A stretch of DNA of 14,515 nucleotides from Gryganskiella cystojenkinii (taxonomy: Eukaryota; Mortierellomycota; Mortierellomycetes; Mortierellales; Mortierellaceae): positions 1 through 14,515 of the forward strand of contig JAAAIG010000928.1 in NCBI GenBank assembly GCA_015852425.1, written 5' to 3'. The position numbers were made by a program, and so were the translations under genes. Under the pieces are notes generated by a model. That model saw nothing but the letters and a program-made list of their open reading frames with translations. It was not told the origin of the DNA and made no database searches. Each line of letters opens with the position of its first letter. Within the stretch, counting starts at the first letter, position 1. Positions 6,920 through 14,515 of the stretch are shown here, in pieces.

Positions 6920-9820
6920 TTAGGAAGAGGAGGACGAAGTGAAGTTTGAACCTCGAGTGTCCCACATGAGAACAACAGCTGGCGCACCGGTCGCAGTCTT
7001 GTACTGGTAAAGACACTTGTCGAATCCGAGATCCTTAAAGCAAGGTTGAGTAATCCATTCTTGCGCTGTGTCCAGAGTCAATTTCATGAACAGGTACTTG
7101 AGCCAGGGACTCTTCTTGAACAAAATGGTGAAGAACCCAGCACTCGTGAACGATTGCGACTGAGGGAGTTCTGTTGGTGTTGTTGGTGTTGCTGTTGGTG
7201 CAACAGCATTGGTTGACTCGGCGTCCGCAGTCATTGGGACTAGAGCCGCCTGTGGCTGAGGTGGAGGTGGAGGCAGTTGTTGCTGGACAAAGGTGTGGAA
7301 CTGTGGCAAGTGCAGGATCGTCGTCGGTTCGTTCAGGACCAAGTCGACAACTTGAGGCGATTGAGACAAGTATTGTATCAAAGCATAGTCCGTGATCCCT
7401 GGGCAATAAAGCGTTAATCGTCGAAGAGAGAGTTTGGCAAGATCAGCCAAGGTCACGTTTGCGTCCGTGATGTGACAGAGTTGTGTAATGGGAACAGTCG
7501 CAAGGCCACCGCCTTCGGGAGCGTTATTATTATTATTGTTGTTGTTGTTGTGATTGTTGACAGCAGCATTGGGGTGGATCGCAGGGGCTACTGCTACTTG
7601 AGTCCGATAAGAGTCATGGCCAAGAACGTGCATCTCTTGGATTTGGAATGCACGGTAATAGACGAGGGTCTCGATCATGCCGTCCAGCGACAAGGGATTC
7701 AAACAGGATAGTGTGACAGACAACAGATCCCTGCAGTGGTACGCATATGCGCCCATCATGTCGGTCAGTTCCTGACTCGAGGCGAAATCCAATCCTTGAA
7801 AGTCGATGGACAGCAGTCGTCGTTGAGATCGGATCGCGAACTCGACATAGGTCTCGAGTGAGATGCCCTGACAGGATCGGATGGAAATCCGCTCCAGGGG
7901 TTGTGCTTGTTGAGCGAACAGCAAGAGTTCAGGCCCAGTCTTGTTTTGACTCGGGTCGCAGACCAGACCCATGAGTGTCAGACGCTTAAGCGAGAGGAGA
8001 CTTCCAGCGAGGATCGAAAAGGCAATGGTCGGCTGAAAGACAGGTGTTTCTGAAGGGGACGATAACGATCCAAAAAGGGAGACTCGTGCGTTGGTCGGTG
8101 TCTTGTCCATGCAGATGGTCAAGTCCACGAGCGCATAGCAATGGTTTGCGATCGCATGAAGGAGTCGTGGTGAGACCGTATCACTGTAAACAGAACTGGT
8201 CTTTTGTCGAAGACGTCTTTTGCTCATCGTGGGTGAACACAAAGGCGAAGCCGCAGTCGAAGAGGGCGCCGTGGTTGTGGCCCAAGAGGAAGAAGAGGCT
8301 TGAGTCAAATCCTTGTCAGGGTTGGTGTCCATACGAGTAAGTCCCTCGTCCATGGAGGTCACACCGCTCGTTCCTGTCAAAGAGTCGATACCTCGGCAAA
8401 GATTTAGGCCAGCACCACCCGCCAGCGGGTAGCTTGAGTCCCCATGACTGTTGGAACTGCTGCCAAAGAATTGATTCGAAAGTGGATCGGACCCCCCTAA
8501 TAGAACTGAAGTGGTAGAGGGTCCTGAAGAGGATGATCCAACTGCAACAGAGGTTACTGCAGCAAGGGGCAAAGTCGCAGACGAGGACGAGGAAGGGGCG
8601 GACATGACGGTGGTGGTAGAGGAAGAGATAGGGGACAAGGTCGCAGATAAGGACATATCGAGTAAGGTTAGGGACTTGATTCGGAGCGCAGCCTCATTAT
8701 TGAACAATCCTTCTTCCATCGCATAGCCCATGCCGAGTCTTTGTCTTTGTTGCTGTTCAATCTGTTTTTGTTTTTGATGGCGCTTGCGAAGGGACCTGGA
8801 AAAGTCGATAGCCTCATAGAACTCTGCAAGGTCCTCGTCATTGGCCAGGGTACGCTGTCGCCAAAGGAGTCGAACTGCTTGAGGGTAGAAGGCTCGGCAA
8901 GTGAGGCAAAGTGCCAACATGGAAGAGAGATCATTCTGAATATAGACTGTAGATTTAGATTTGCGCTTTTGTTGTGCTGGGCCTGCTGTTGTTGTTATAG
9001 TTGTTGTTGATGTTGTGACCGTCGAGGGAGAGGGGTCTGACGTTGGTGTGACAGAGGTTGTTGATGTTGTTGGTGAGTCGATAAAGGAAGAAGCCAAGAC
9101 AGTGGTCGATGACGAGGGAGAAGGCGAAGTCGATCTTGCAGGTGGTGAAGTGGATGATAATGTCGATGATGAGGATGAGGAGGAAGGTAGGTAGGTCGAC
9201 GCTTGCGCTTGTGGATAAGTCCCCTCTACTGACCGTGGAGTTGGCACTTTTGTCGTTGTGGTTGTTACTGGGCGACGAACAACGGGTGTCACATAGACAT
9301 AATGGAATATCAGTGCCAGGACTTCTGGGCACAGGCGCAAGATCGCTGGTTCCAGGTTGTCCCTCGTGATACCCTCATCCACATTTTCATCTCCATCCTC
9401 ATCCTGCACGACGTCCATCATGTGCAGATCGTGATCACCGTCAAGGTCGTCGCCGTCGTAGTTGTTGCTTCCATGTTTTGTTGACTCCTGCTTCTTGGGC
9501 GCCTCCTCTTTCACCTCCTCCTCGATATCGGCCTCCATTGGCTGGAAATCTTGGTCCTGGAGCGGATGCTCTTGAGGATGCTCTGCTATGCTGACAGTCA
9601 GACGGCGTCGACGAGGGGCTTGGATAGCCGCCCATGGGCTTGACGAAGACGACGAAGACGGTGACGAGAAGGAAGCGGAATGTTGACGACGATGAAGTGG
9701 GCTCTTCTTGGGAGGTGGGAGTGTGGGGGAAGTGGTGCCTGAAGTGGAGGGTCTTGTCGGGCGATGTGACACAAGACTTTGTTGGTACGGACTCGATCTG
9801 TGCGACCTGAGATCAATCAT
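6920..9820 (-). CDS. F-box/LRR-like protein, 966 aa, intronless
   Basis: Probable substrate-recruiting F-box protein of an SCF-type ubiquitin ligase. Residues 1-157 are low complexity: Ser/Pro-rich, a short Arg-rich patch near 70-73, then acidic. The first part of an F-box fits about 158-177 (ILRLCPEVLALIFHYVYV). A Thr/Ser/Pro-rich insert of about 110 residues follows. The second part (about 292-325, LSSMLALCLTCRAFYPQAVR then LLWRQ) carries the usual xxLxxxCRxF...LW pattern. Residues 345-360 are Lys/Gln-rich. About 365-560 is again Ser/Thr-rich. The C-terminal part from about 570 has leucine-rich-repeat-like segments such as LKRLTLMGLV, LLSIDFQGLDF, LRRLTLYCPGITD and PWLKYLFMKLTL, broken by an Asn run and a Pro/Gln run. 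A short in-frame intron inside the F-box cannot be excluded, but the frame stays open throughout. The ATG at 9820 is the first in frame. Target protein unknown. Confidence 0.8.
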   Translation of the reverse strand: MIDLRSHRSSPYQQSLVSHRPTRPSTSGTTSPTLPPPKKSPLHRRQHSASFSSPSSSSSSSPWAAIQAPRRRRLTVSIAEHPQEHPLQDQDFQPMEADIEEEVKEEAPKKQESTKHGSNNYDGDDLDGDHDLHMMDVVQDEDGDENVDEGITRDNLEPAILRLCPEVLALIFHYVYVTPVVRRPVTTTTTKVPTPRSVEGTYPQAQASTYLPSSSSSSSTLSSTSPPARSTSPSPSSSTTVLASSFIDSPTTSTTSVTPTSDPSPSTVTTSTTTITTTAGPAQQKRKSKSTVYIQNDLSSMLALCLTCRAFYPQAVRLLWRQRTLANDEDLAEFYEAIDFSRSLRKRHQKQKQIEQQQRQRLGMGYAMEEGLFNNEAALRIKSLTLLDMSLSATLSPISSSTTTVMSAPSSSSSATLPLAAVTSVAVGSSSSGPSTTSVLLGGSDPLSNQFFGSSSNSHGDSSYPLAGGAGLNLCRGIDSLTGTSGVTSMDEGLTRMDTNPDKDLTQASSSSWATTTAPSSTAASPLCSPTMSKRRLRQKTSSVYSDTVSPRLLHAIANHCYALVDLTICMDKTPTNARVSLFGSLSSPSETPVFQPTIAFSILAGSLLSLKRLTLMGLVCDPSQNKTGPELLLFAQQAQPLERISIRSCQGISLETYVEFAIRSQRRLLSIDFQGLDFASSQELTDMMGAYAYHCRDLLSVTLSCLNPLSLDGMIETLVYYRAFQIQEMHVLGHDSYRTQVAVAPAIHPNAAVNNHNNNNNNNNNAPEGGGLATVPITQLCHITDANVTLADLAKLSLRRLTLYCPGITDYALIQYLSQSPQVVDLVLNEPTTILHLPQFHTFVQQQLPPPPPQPQAALVPMTADAESTNAVAPTATPTTPTELPQSQSFTSAGFFTILFKKSPWLKYLFMKLTLDTAQEWITQPCFKDLGFDKCLYQYKTATGAPAVVLMWDTRGSNFTSSSSS
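7524..7551. repeat. Trinucleotide microsatellite encoding an Asn run
   Basis: Forward TTA repeats pass into GTT repeats. On the coding (minus) strand they read AAC and AAT codons and give a run of nine asparagines after NNH in the F-box protein. The phase matches the reading frame, so length changes by whole units would keep the protein in frame. Confidence 0.85.
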
Positions 9821-9831
9821 TTTATGAAAAA

Positions 9832-10260
9832 AAGTGACAGTGACGAAATTAAGATAGAAGGTTCAAGGGAGAGGATGCCTAGAAAAAAACAAAGAATGCG
9901 AAAAGAGGGAGGGGGAAAGAGAGAGAGAGGAAAGAGAGTTCTATGAAGTGAAAGGGGTGGGGGAAGAAGAGGGTGGTGAGTGAGAAAAGAATGGGAAAAA
10001 AGAGAGAGAAATGAGAGCGAGGGATGGCCAAGAAATGTTGGCATAGAATGAGCAAGCTATCTGGACAGGATAACGCTTCTCGTTGGACTTCCTTCGTTTG
10101 AATTAGGCTTTGTTTTTTGGGGTTTGGTCACTTGGGCGAGATACGGATTCGAAAGACAGTGAAAAAAAGAGGAAAATTAAGGGCAAAAGCAGACGGACAA
10201 AAAAAAGAGGAAAAAAAGGGGGAAAAGGAGACGAAAAAAAAAAAAAAAAAAAAAGGGATT
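9832..10260. repeat. Purine-rich low-complexity tract with a 21-A run
   Basis: The plus strand is strongly purine-biased. An uninterrupted purine run of 39 nt covers 9900-9938, with GA repeats, and 21 A residues cover 10234-10254. Read from the F-box gene, this is a CT-rich upstream region, which fits a fungal promoter or 5' UTR. The open frames here encode only Lys/Glu/Arg or Ser/Leu/Phe low-complexity peptides and are not supported as genes. Confidence 0.75.
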
Positions 10261-11356
10261 GACGGGTGCGGTGCTGGTGGTATTGTGGGGAGGTCAGAAT
10301 TTGGCGAAATGAAATGAGGGGTGCATGGGCGGCGGAGGGCTGAAAGAAAAGCTGAAGGCTTTATCCAAAAAAGGGCAGCTTGGAAAGTTTTTTGGGAGGG
10401 GCGGGGGGAAAGGAGGGATGGGGTTTGAAGGTGTTAATAGGATTATGTGTGGATAATGTTGAAGAGACTAGACGAGGAGAAGGAAAATGATCAGGGTTTT
10501 CAGCCAAAAGGAGTGGGGGACGAGATAGAAGCTGCAGTAGTCAAAGACTTTGGATTAAAGACTGTGGATCAAATGAATGAGAGCATAAGAGACAGAGAGA
10601 CAGAGAGAGAGTGGGTGGTGAATGAATGACCACCAATTTCAGTTTGGATGATTATCGATAACAACGAAGAGAGAGAGATACCAAAAGGAATGAAGGAAGG
10701 AAATGACGAAAACAATGTAATAATAACGAGACGAAGAAACTTTGGCAGGGATCAAGCAAGCTTGTTGTTGTTTTGGGCAAAGCATGCAGGTAACGTTTAA
10801 GATATAAAAAAAGGGACCCTGACCAAAAACAGAGTCCTGATCTGGTCACTTGGGGGACGACGAACTACAAGAGTAAGAGGCAGAGGACCATCACCAACAT
10901 GATACACCTCCTGTCTTTACTTGTTTTTTTTTCCTTCGGGCTTTGATTCTCGCAAAGTAAAGAAAACAAAAAGGAAGGTAAAATCTGTCGTCGCCGTGTG
11001 TCTCGCCTGATGATAGAAGTAATAGTAAAAGGTGCCGTTTACTTTGTCTTGTGGTTATTGAAGTCCCAGGCGTCGTTTGCCAGGGACAAAATGGGTGTGG
11101 TAGTAACGGAAATGGGAACAAGGACTGAAATAAAGCTGAGACGAGGACGAAGGCTGTGATTGCGAAGAGAGTCGAAATCAAAGAATACCCTTTGTTTGGT
11201 GAGGAATGTTTTTTTTTTTGTTGTTATTATATTAGTTTTATGAAGTGGAAAAGCAGAAAAATTATATTCGACCAACAAAAAAAACTCGACGTGTCGTCGC
11301 AACGACAACCATGCAGGCGCCAATAGTCCATGGGCAGCGAAAATTAATTTGAGGTC

Positions 11357-11376
11357 GCATGTTTGTGCATGTTTGT
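11357..11376 (+). repeat. Tandem duplicate of a 10-bp unit
   Basis: GCATGTTTGT occurs twice in direct succession, followed by GTGT and GCATGC. The unit lies in the gene-free region. It could be a small duplication or a pair of factor sites; nothing favours one. Confidence 0.7.
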
Positions 11377-11638
11377 GTGTGCATGCAAAGTGAAAGAGCG
11401 AAAACTATCTCGAATTCCATAGAAAACAAACTGATAGGACAGCACAAGAAATGAAAAAGACAGTTGAGCGTTCATGTTTTCAAAAAAAAAAAAAATCTGG
11501 CTTGCCTGCTCGTTCACTTTTGCAGCATTGTTGACAGTTGACTTTGATGTCGAGGAGCATGGTGAATGGCGAATCAACTATTTTTAATCTGGGGAATAGC
11601 AACCAGGCAAAACGAGTGAAAGTTGCACTACTCGCAAA

Positions 11639-11697
11639 ACCGACAATCTGTCGGTGTTCTGCTCTTCTCTTATCTGCATTTGGCAAAAGCAGAGCAG
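11639..11697. repeat. Two adjacent inverted repeats (possible hairpins)
   Basis: ACCGACA at 11639-11645 and TGTCGGT at 11649-11655 flank a 3-nt loop. Four bases on, CTGCTCT at 11659-11665 pairs with AGAGCAG at 11691-11697 across 25 nt. Two neighbouring stems could mean a structured RNA or paired binding sites, but arms of 7 bp can arise by chance. Confidence 0.5.
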
Positions 11698-12308
11698 TTT
11701 GGTTCCATAAGAACGGAACGAAACTATCATCGAGAATGGGTGTCAGGGAGACCTAGGGTCAAAAAGGGGTTGTCGTTGTTGACCAAGCCAAAAAAAGGAT
11801 TCAAAAGGAGGGTCTCTCCTAAAAAATGGACACGGGCGAGGGTCACAAAGGGTCCCAATAATTGACTCGAGCACAATTACGAGAAGAACTTGGACGCCAT
11901 TTTCAATACAAACAAGGAGCACACTATCGATTTTTTTTGGACACAAAAGATCGGTGGCAGCATAACAACGGTCGATCCAGGACGACACGACATAGTATCA
12001 AGGACGTTTTTTTTACGGAGTATTTTAGAATAGCAAAAGGGCCGTTGCTCCTGCACGGACTCGTCTTATCGTTCTGGTTGAGGATAGAACTTGTCTAGTA
12101 ACGACCTACTCGAAACATTTGGGAACCAAGTCATGGATGACAGAGATTGAGTTGCGCGTCATCTATCCTCTACTTATCACTCTTTTTCTCCTCTTTTACA
12201 TTTCCCTGACTCAACGGAACTCGCATGCCTGCGCTCTTGAGTTTTCTTCTCCCTTGTTATCACCCTAGCTTTTATTAATATCAGTACCTTAACAAATAAC
12301 CAACAGAC

Positions 12309-14448
12309 ATGCAAAACGACACATTCAAGCGGTTCAGTAAGGATTTGCAAGGCGCGTTATCGATCCCAGCCAGCTATTTGAACAGACAGGCGAAAAAGCT
12401 TCCACTCTCAGGAGGTGCATCAAGAGATAAGAAAAGGAAGAGCGTGGTCTCACCACAATCAAATCAGCAACATCAGCAAGTTCCACTCCTTCATCCTTCC
12501 GCCATGGTCAAGACCATGGTCAATCCTGGCTCGCCCTCCTCTCTCATCAGTGAATCCACCTTAGGTACCGACATGTCCCGGGTCAGTACCCTGAGCAGCC
12601 ATACTGCCACCAGTGCACAAAAGACTCCTCCAACCATCACCACCACATCACCACTTGGTCAGTTCTTGAGAGTGACGACAGGAAAATCAGGTCGCAGGGG
12701 GAGTATGGTCGAGACGGGTCGTTTCAGTGGCGCCGGTGGCTACAAGAGCCCCCAGAGTCCCAGTGGATCGAGTAAAGTCTACGCGAAAGAGGAGCCACCA
12801 GTGATCCACTTCCCTTCCTCCATCTGCTCCATGGATCAGTTCTCGCCACAGAGACAGACTTGGATCCACTCTGTCCTTAATACGGATCCGACACCAAGCT
12901 GGGAACAAAGGTAAAAACGTGAAACCCCCTGCCCCACCTCGCGGCAACCAATGGAGTGTGAAAGATGACTGACTGCAATGAAAAGTGTGACTTGGTGTCG
13001 TTTGTTCCAGAGCTGGCTGCTCTTCTGTGAAGTCCCTGCATTGATTCCATTCTGTTTGGCACTCATCAGTCGATATGGTTTTCGTTGTTGTTCTTGCTGG
13101 ATAGCCAATACCGGTCCCCGGTCGAAACCCAAGAACCAACGGGACTTTTGCTCGTCAAATGTAAATATCGCGTAGTTGGAGAGCCATTTGTAACCGCTGA
13201 CTAATGGAACTCGACTCTTCAGCTCAATTTTGATAACCTTTTTATTGTTATCCTTGTCGCTGATCAGTGATGCAAGTGACCAACAGGGCGACAACAAAGA
13301 TCTTTGACGTTGAGTGGAATCTCAGAGTCGGAGCTCAGGAACGGACTTCTCACCCATCGCGATCCTTCAAGGACAACCCTGGAAACACTGCAACGATGAA
13401 CGAGGTCTTTATGTTGTATGTTTTTGAATGCACCCGTTTCGCTTGCTCTGTCCTGGTCAAAGCACCTGCTGATATAAAGCCACGAACTCCAAGATAAGCT
13501 TTGTTGACGAATCAACTCTCTTTTTGTTACCTTCGGAACCTAGCGAGGTCAATGATCCCTTCCAACTCGAAGTGACAGTGTTGGGTAACCCTGTAGCGAC
13601 AAAGTTTGGAACTATGGCCGGGCTCTGTAACAACAACACTGCGAACCTGGGTCATCTCGGTCTGTCGTTCTGTCTCGAACCCATGGAGAAATCTATCCAT
13701 ACCTATCGATTGACACCAGACCCTGCGAAATCTAATGTCAAGTCTGATTGTGAGGTTGTGATCATGGTGGCCCTTCATATCGCAGAGGAGCCTGAAGAGG
13801 ATGTCTCCTGGGAAACCGAGACCATGTACCAGGGTTACTTGACCTTGATGACTCGTGGCGGAAGGACAGCATCGTGGAAGAGATACTGGGCTGTATTAGA
13901 AGGTCGTGCGATCAAGCTCTACGATGCCGAGTATCAATTGGTAAGAGCGAGCCCTCACAAAGACAAAAAGAGAGTCCTCTCTCTCGTTCAGTCCCTTCTT
14001 TGTCTAATCATTGTTATCTTTGTGTGTTGCTACCTAGAAACGGGACGTGTTGGCCGTCCTTCCCTTAGCCCATATCACGGGTGTACAACTGCCCGATTAC
14101 GAAAAAGTCGACGTGGGCGCGAACGCACTGACACTTGTGGTTGACCCTCATGGCGTGGATCCCAGGACTCAATTCCAGATCGATCCCGAAGAACTCGACT
14201 TTTGTATGTACGCGTTCTCAGACTCAGCCCCGTTGTTTGAGGTCTGGAAGGCTCATCTGGAAGAATCCTTGGATCAGTACCAGATCAATATGGCACATAG
14301 ACAGGAAGCTCAAAAGACCAGAGCCGCTCGTCAAGCGGGTCAGAGTCTTTCTCGACAGTCATTTGAGAGTAGCGTGTCACCTACACCGTTGGATGGGCTG
14401 GATGAGAGACTTAGGACGGAGTTAATTGATATGAAGTACATATGGTGA
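12309..14448 (+). CDS. Anillin-like protein with C-terminal PH domain, five exons
   Basis: Likely scaffold at the division site or septin ring, of the anillin/Mid2/Bud4 type, acting at the plasma membrane. Preferred exons are 12309-12910, 13105-13160, 13268-13415, 13544-13940 and 14038-14448, giving 537 aa; phases close exactly. Residues 1-200 are Ser/Thr/Pro-rich and basic, with no clear domain. About 214-360 fits an anillin-homology, C2-like fold: GLLLVKLMQV, then IFDVEWNLRV, then EVFMFEVNDPFQLEVTVLG, then LGLSFCLEPM. A PH domain spans about 364-481: YQGYLTLMTR, SWKRYWAVLEG, and the closing helix tryptophan in FEVWKAHLEESL. The C-tail is Arg/Gln/Ser-rich. Intron 3 (13416-13543) is supported because its removal joins FMF to EVNDPF and restores a beta strand. 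Intron 1 is least certain: its acceptor at 13104 was picked for its pyrimidine tract and frame, and alternatives exist. The start at 12309 is the first ATG of the open frame; an upstream exon is possible. Confidence 0.8.
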
Positions 14449-14515
14449 AAGAATAGATATTTTCTGGACCGATTACCCTGCAACAGAGAACAGAAGAACA
14501 GGAGAAGTGCAAAAA

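Larger units (their letters stand above)
10261..12308. other. Long intergenic region without a supported gene
   Basis: About 2 kb lies between the F-box gene promoter tract and the anillin-like gene. Both strands show only short open frames without motifs or family resemblance. No tRNA A/B-box pair, snRNA core or 5S-like sequence was noticed. Seen here: a TATA-like ATATAAAAAAAG near 10802; an inverted repeat TGACCA (10820-10825) and TGGTCA (10843-10848); GA-repeats near 10588-10612; T-runs at about 10925, 11210 and 12008; and CT-rich sequence at about 12165-12215 that could be the core promoter or leader of the anillin-like gene. Confidence 0.65.

Noticed and set aside
10117..10317. Short Lys/Glu-rich frame in the purine tract
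   Set aside because: It is a product of poly-purine sequence and the 21-A run, without any gene-like signal.
11010..11045. CACCTTTTACTATTAC on the minus strand, similar to the U5 snRNA loop
   Set aside because: The match stops after CTTTTACT, with no flanking stem or Sm site visible.
11862..12098. 78-codon plus-strand frame in the gene-free region
   Set aside because: No ATG at its start, no family resemblance and no splice partners that extend it.
12836..13297. A minus-strand frame (153 codons) over the anillin-like gene that looks somewhat protein-like
   Set aside because: It overlaps exon 1's end, intron 1, exon 2, intron 2 and the start of exon 3 of a supported plus-strand gene. No family was recognised, and the plus-strand phases close exactly.

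Overview
The window looks like nuclear DNA of a filamentous fungus. It holds six complete protein genes on both strands. Fourteen of the fifteen introns are short (about 93-194 nt), start with GT and end with AG, usually as TAG or CAG. Intergenic DNA is AT- and purine-rich, and low-complexity Ser/Thr/Pro/Asn runs are common. An early-diverging lineage such as Mucoromycota/Mortierellomycotina is my best guess from gene style and protein look, but that is inference only. I see no bacterial, viral, transposon or CRISPR content.

Layout from left to right. Positions 1-95 may be the edge of an exon of a minus-strand gene that runs off the window. Positions 398-1742 (minus) are a six-exon NIF3-family metal-binding protein. 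Positions 1938-3038 (plus) are ribosomal stalk protein P1, with a 676-nt first intron and a 14-nt last exon. The two genes are divergent and share only 195 bp. Positions 3304-5529 (minus) are a five-exon, 598-aa protein joining a Myb/SANT-like domain to a C-terminal U-box-like domain. It is convergent with P1 and divergent from an intronless 2-oxoglutarate/Fe(II) dioxygenase at 5913-6647. Positions 6920-9820 (minus) are a 966-aa intronless F-box/LRR-like protein whose F-box appears split by a low-complexity insert. About 2.5 kb without a supported gene follows, rich in purine tracts, a 21-A run and small inverted and direct repeats. Positions 12309-14448 (plus) are a five-exon anillin-type protein with a C-terminal PH domain.

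I rebuilt the exon structures by hand. In each multi-exon gene the phases close and the total coding length is a multiple of three: 852, 321, 1797 and 1614 nt. The genes do not form an obvious pathway. They read as ordinary housekeeping and regulatory neighbours: translation (P1), a conserved metal-binding protein (NIF3), ubiquitin-related regulators (U-box-like and F-box proteins), an oxygenase and a cytokinesis/septin-type scaffold. I found no clear novel system. The items most worth a second look are the Myb-U-box protein, the split F-box, the long P1 intron with possible RNA structure, and the uncertain first intron of the anillin-like gene.
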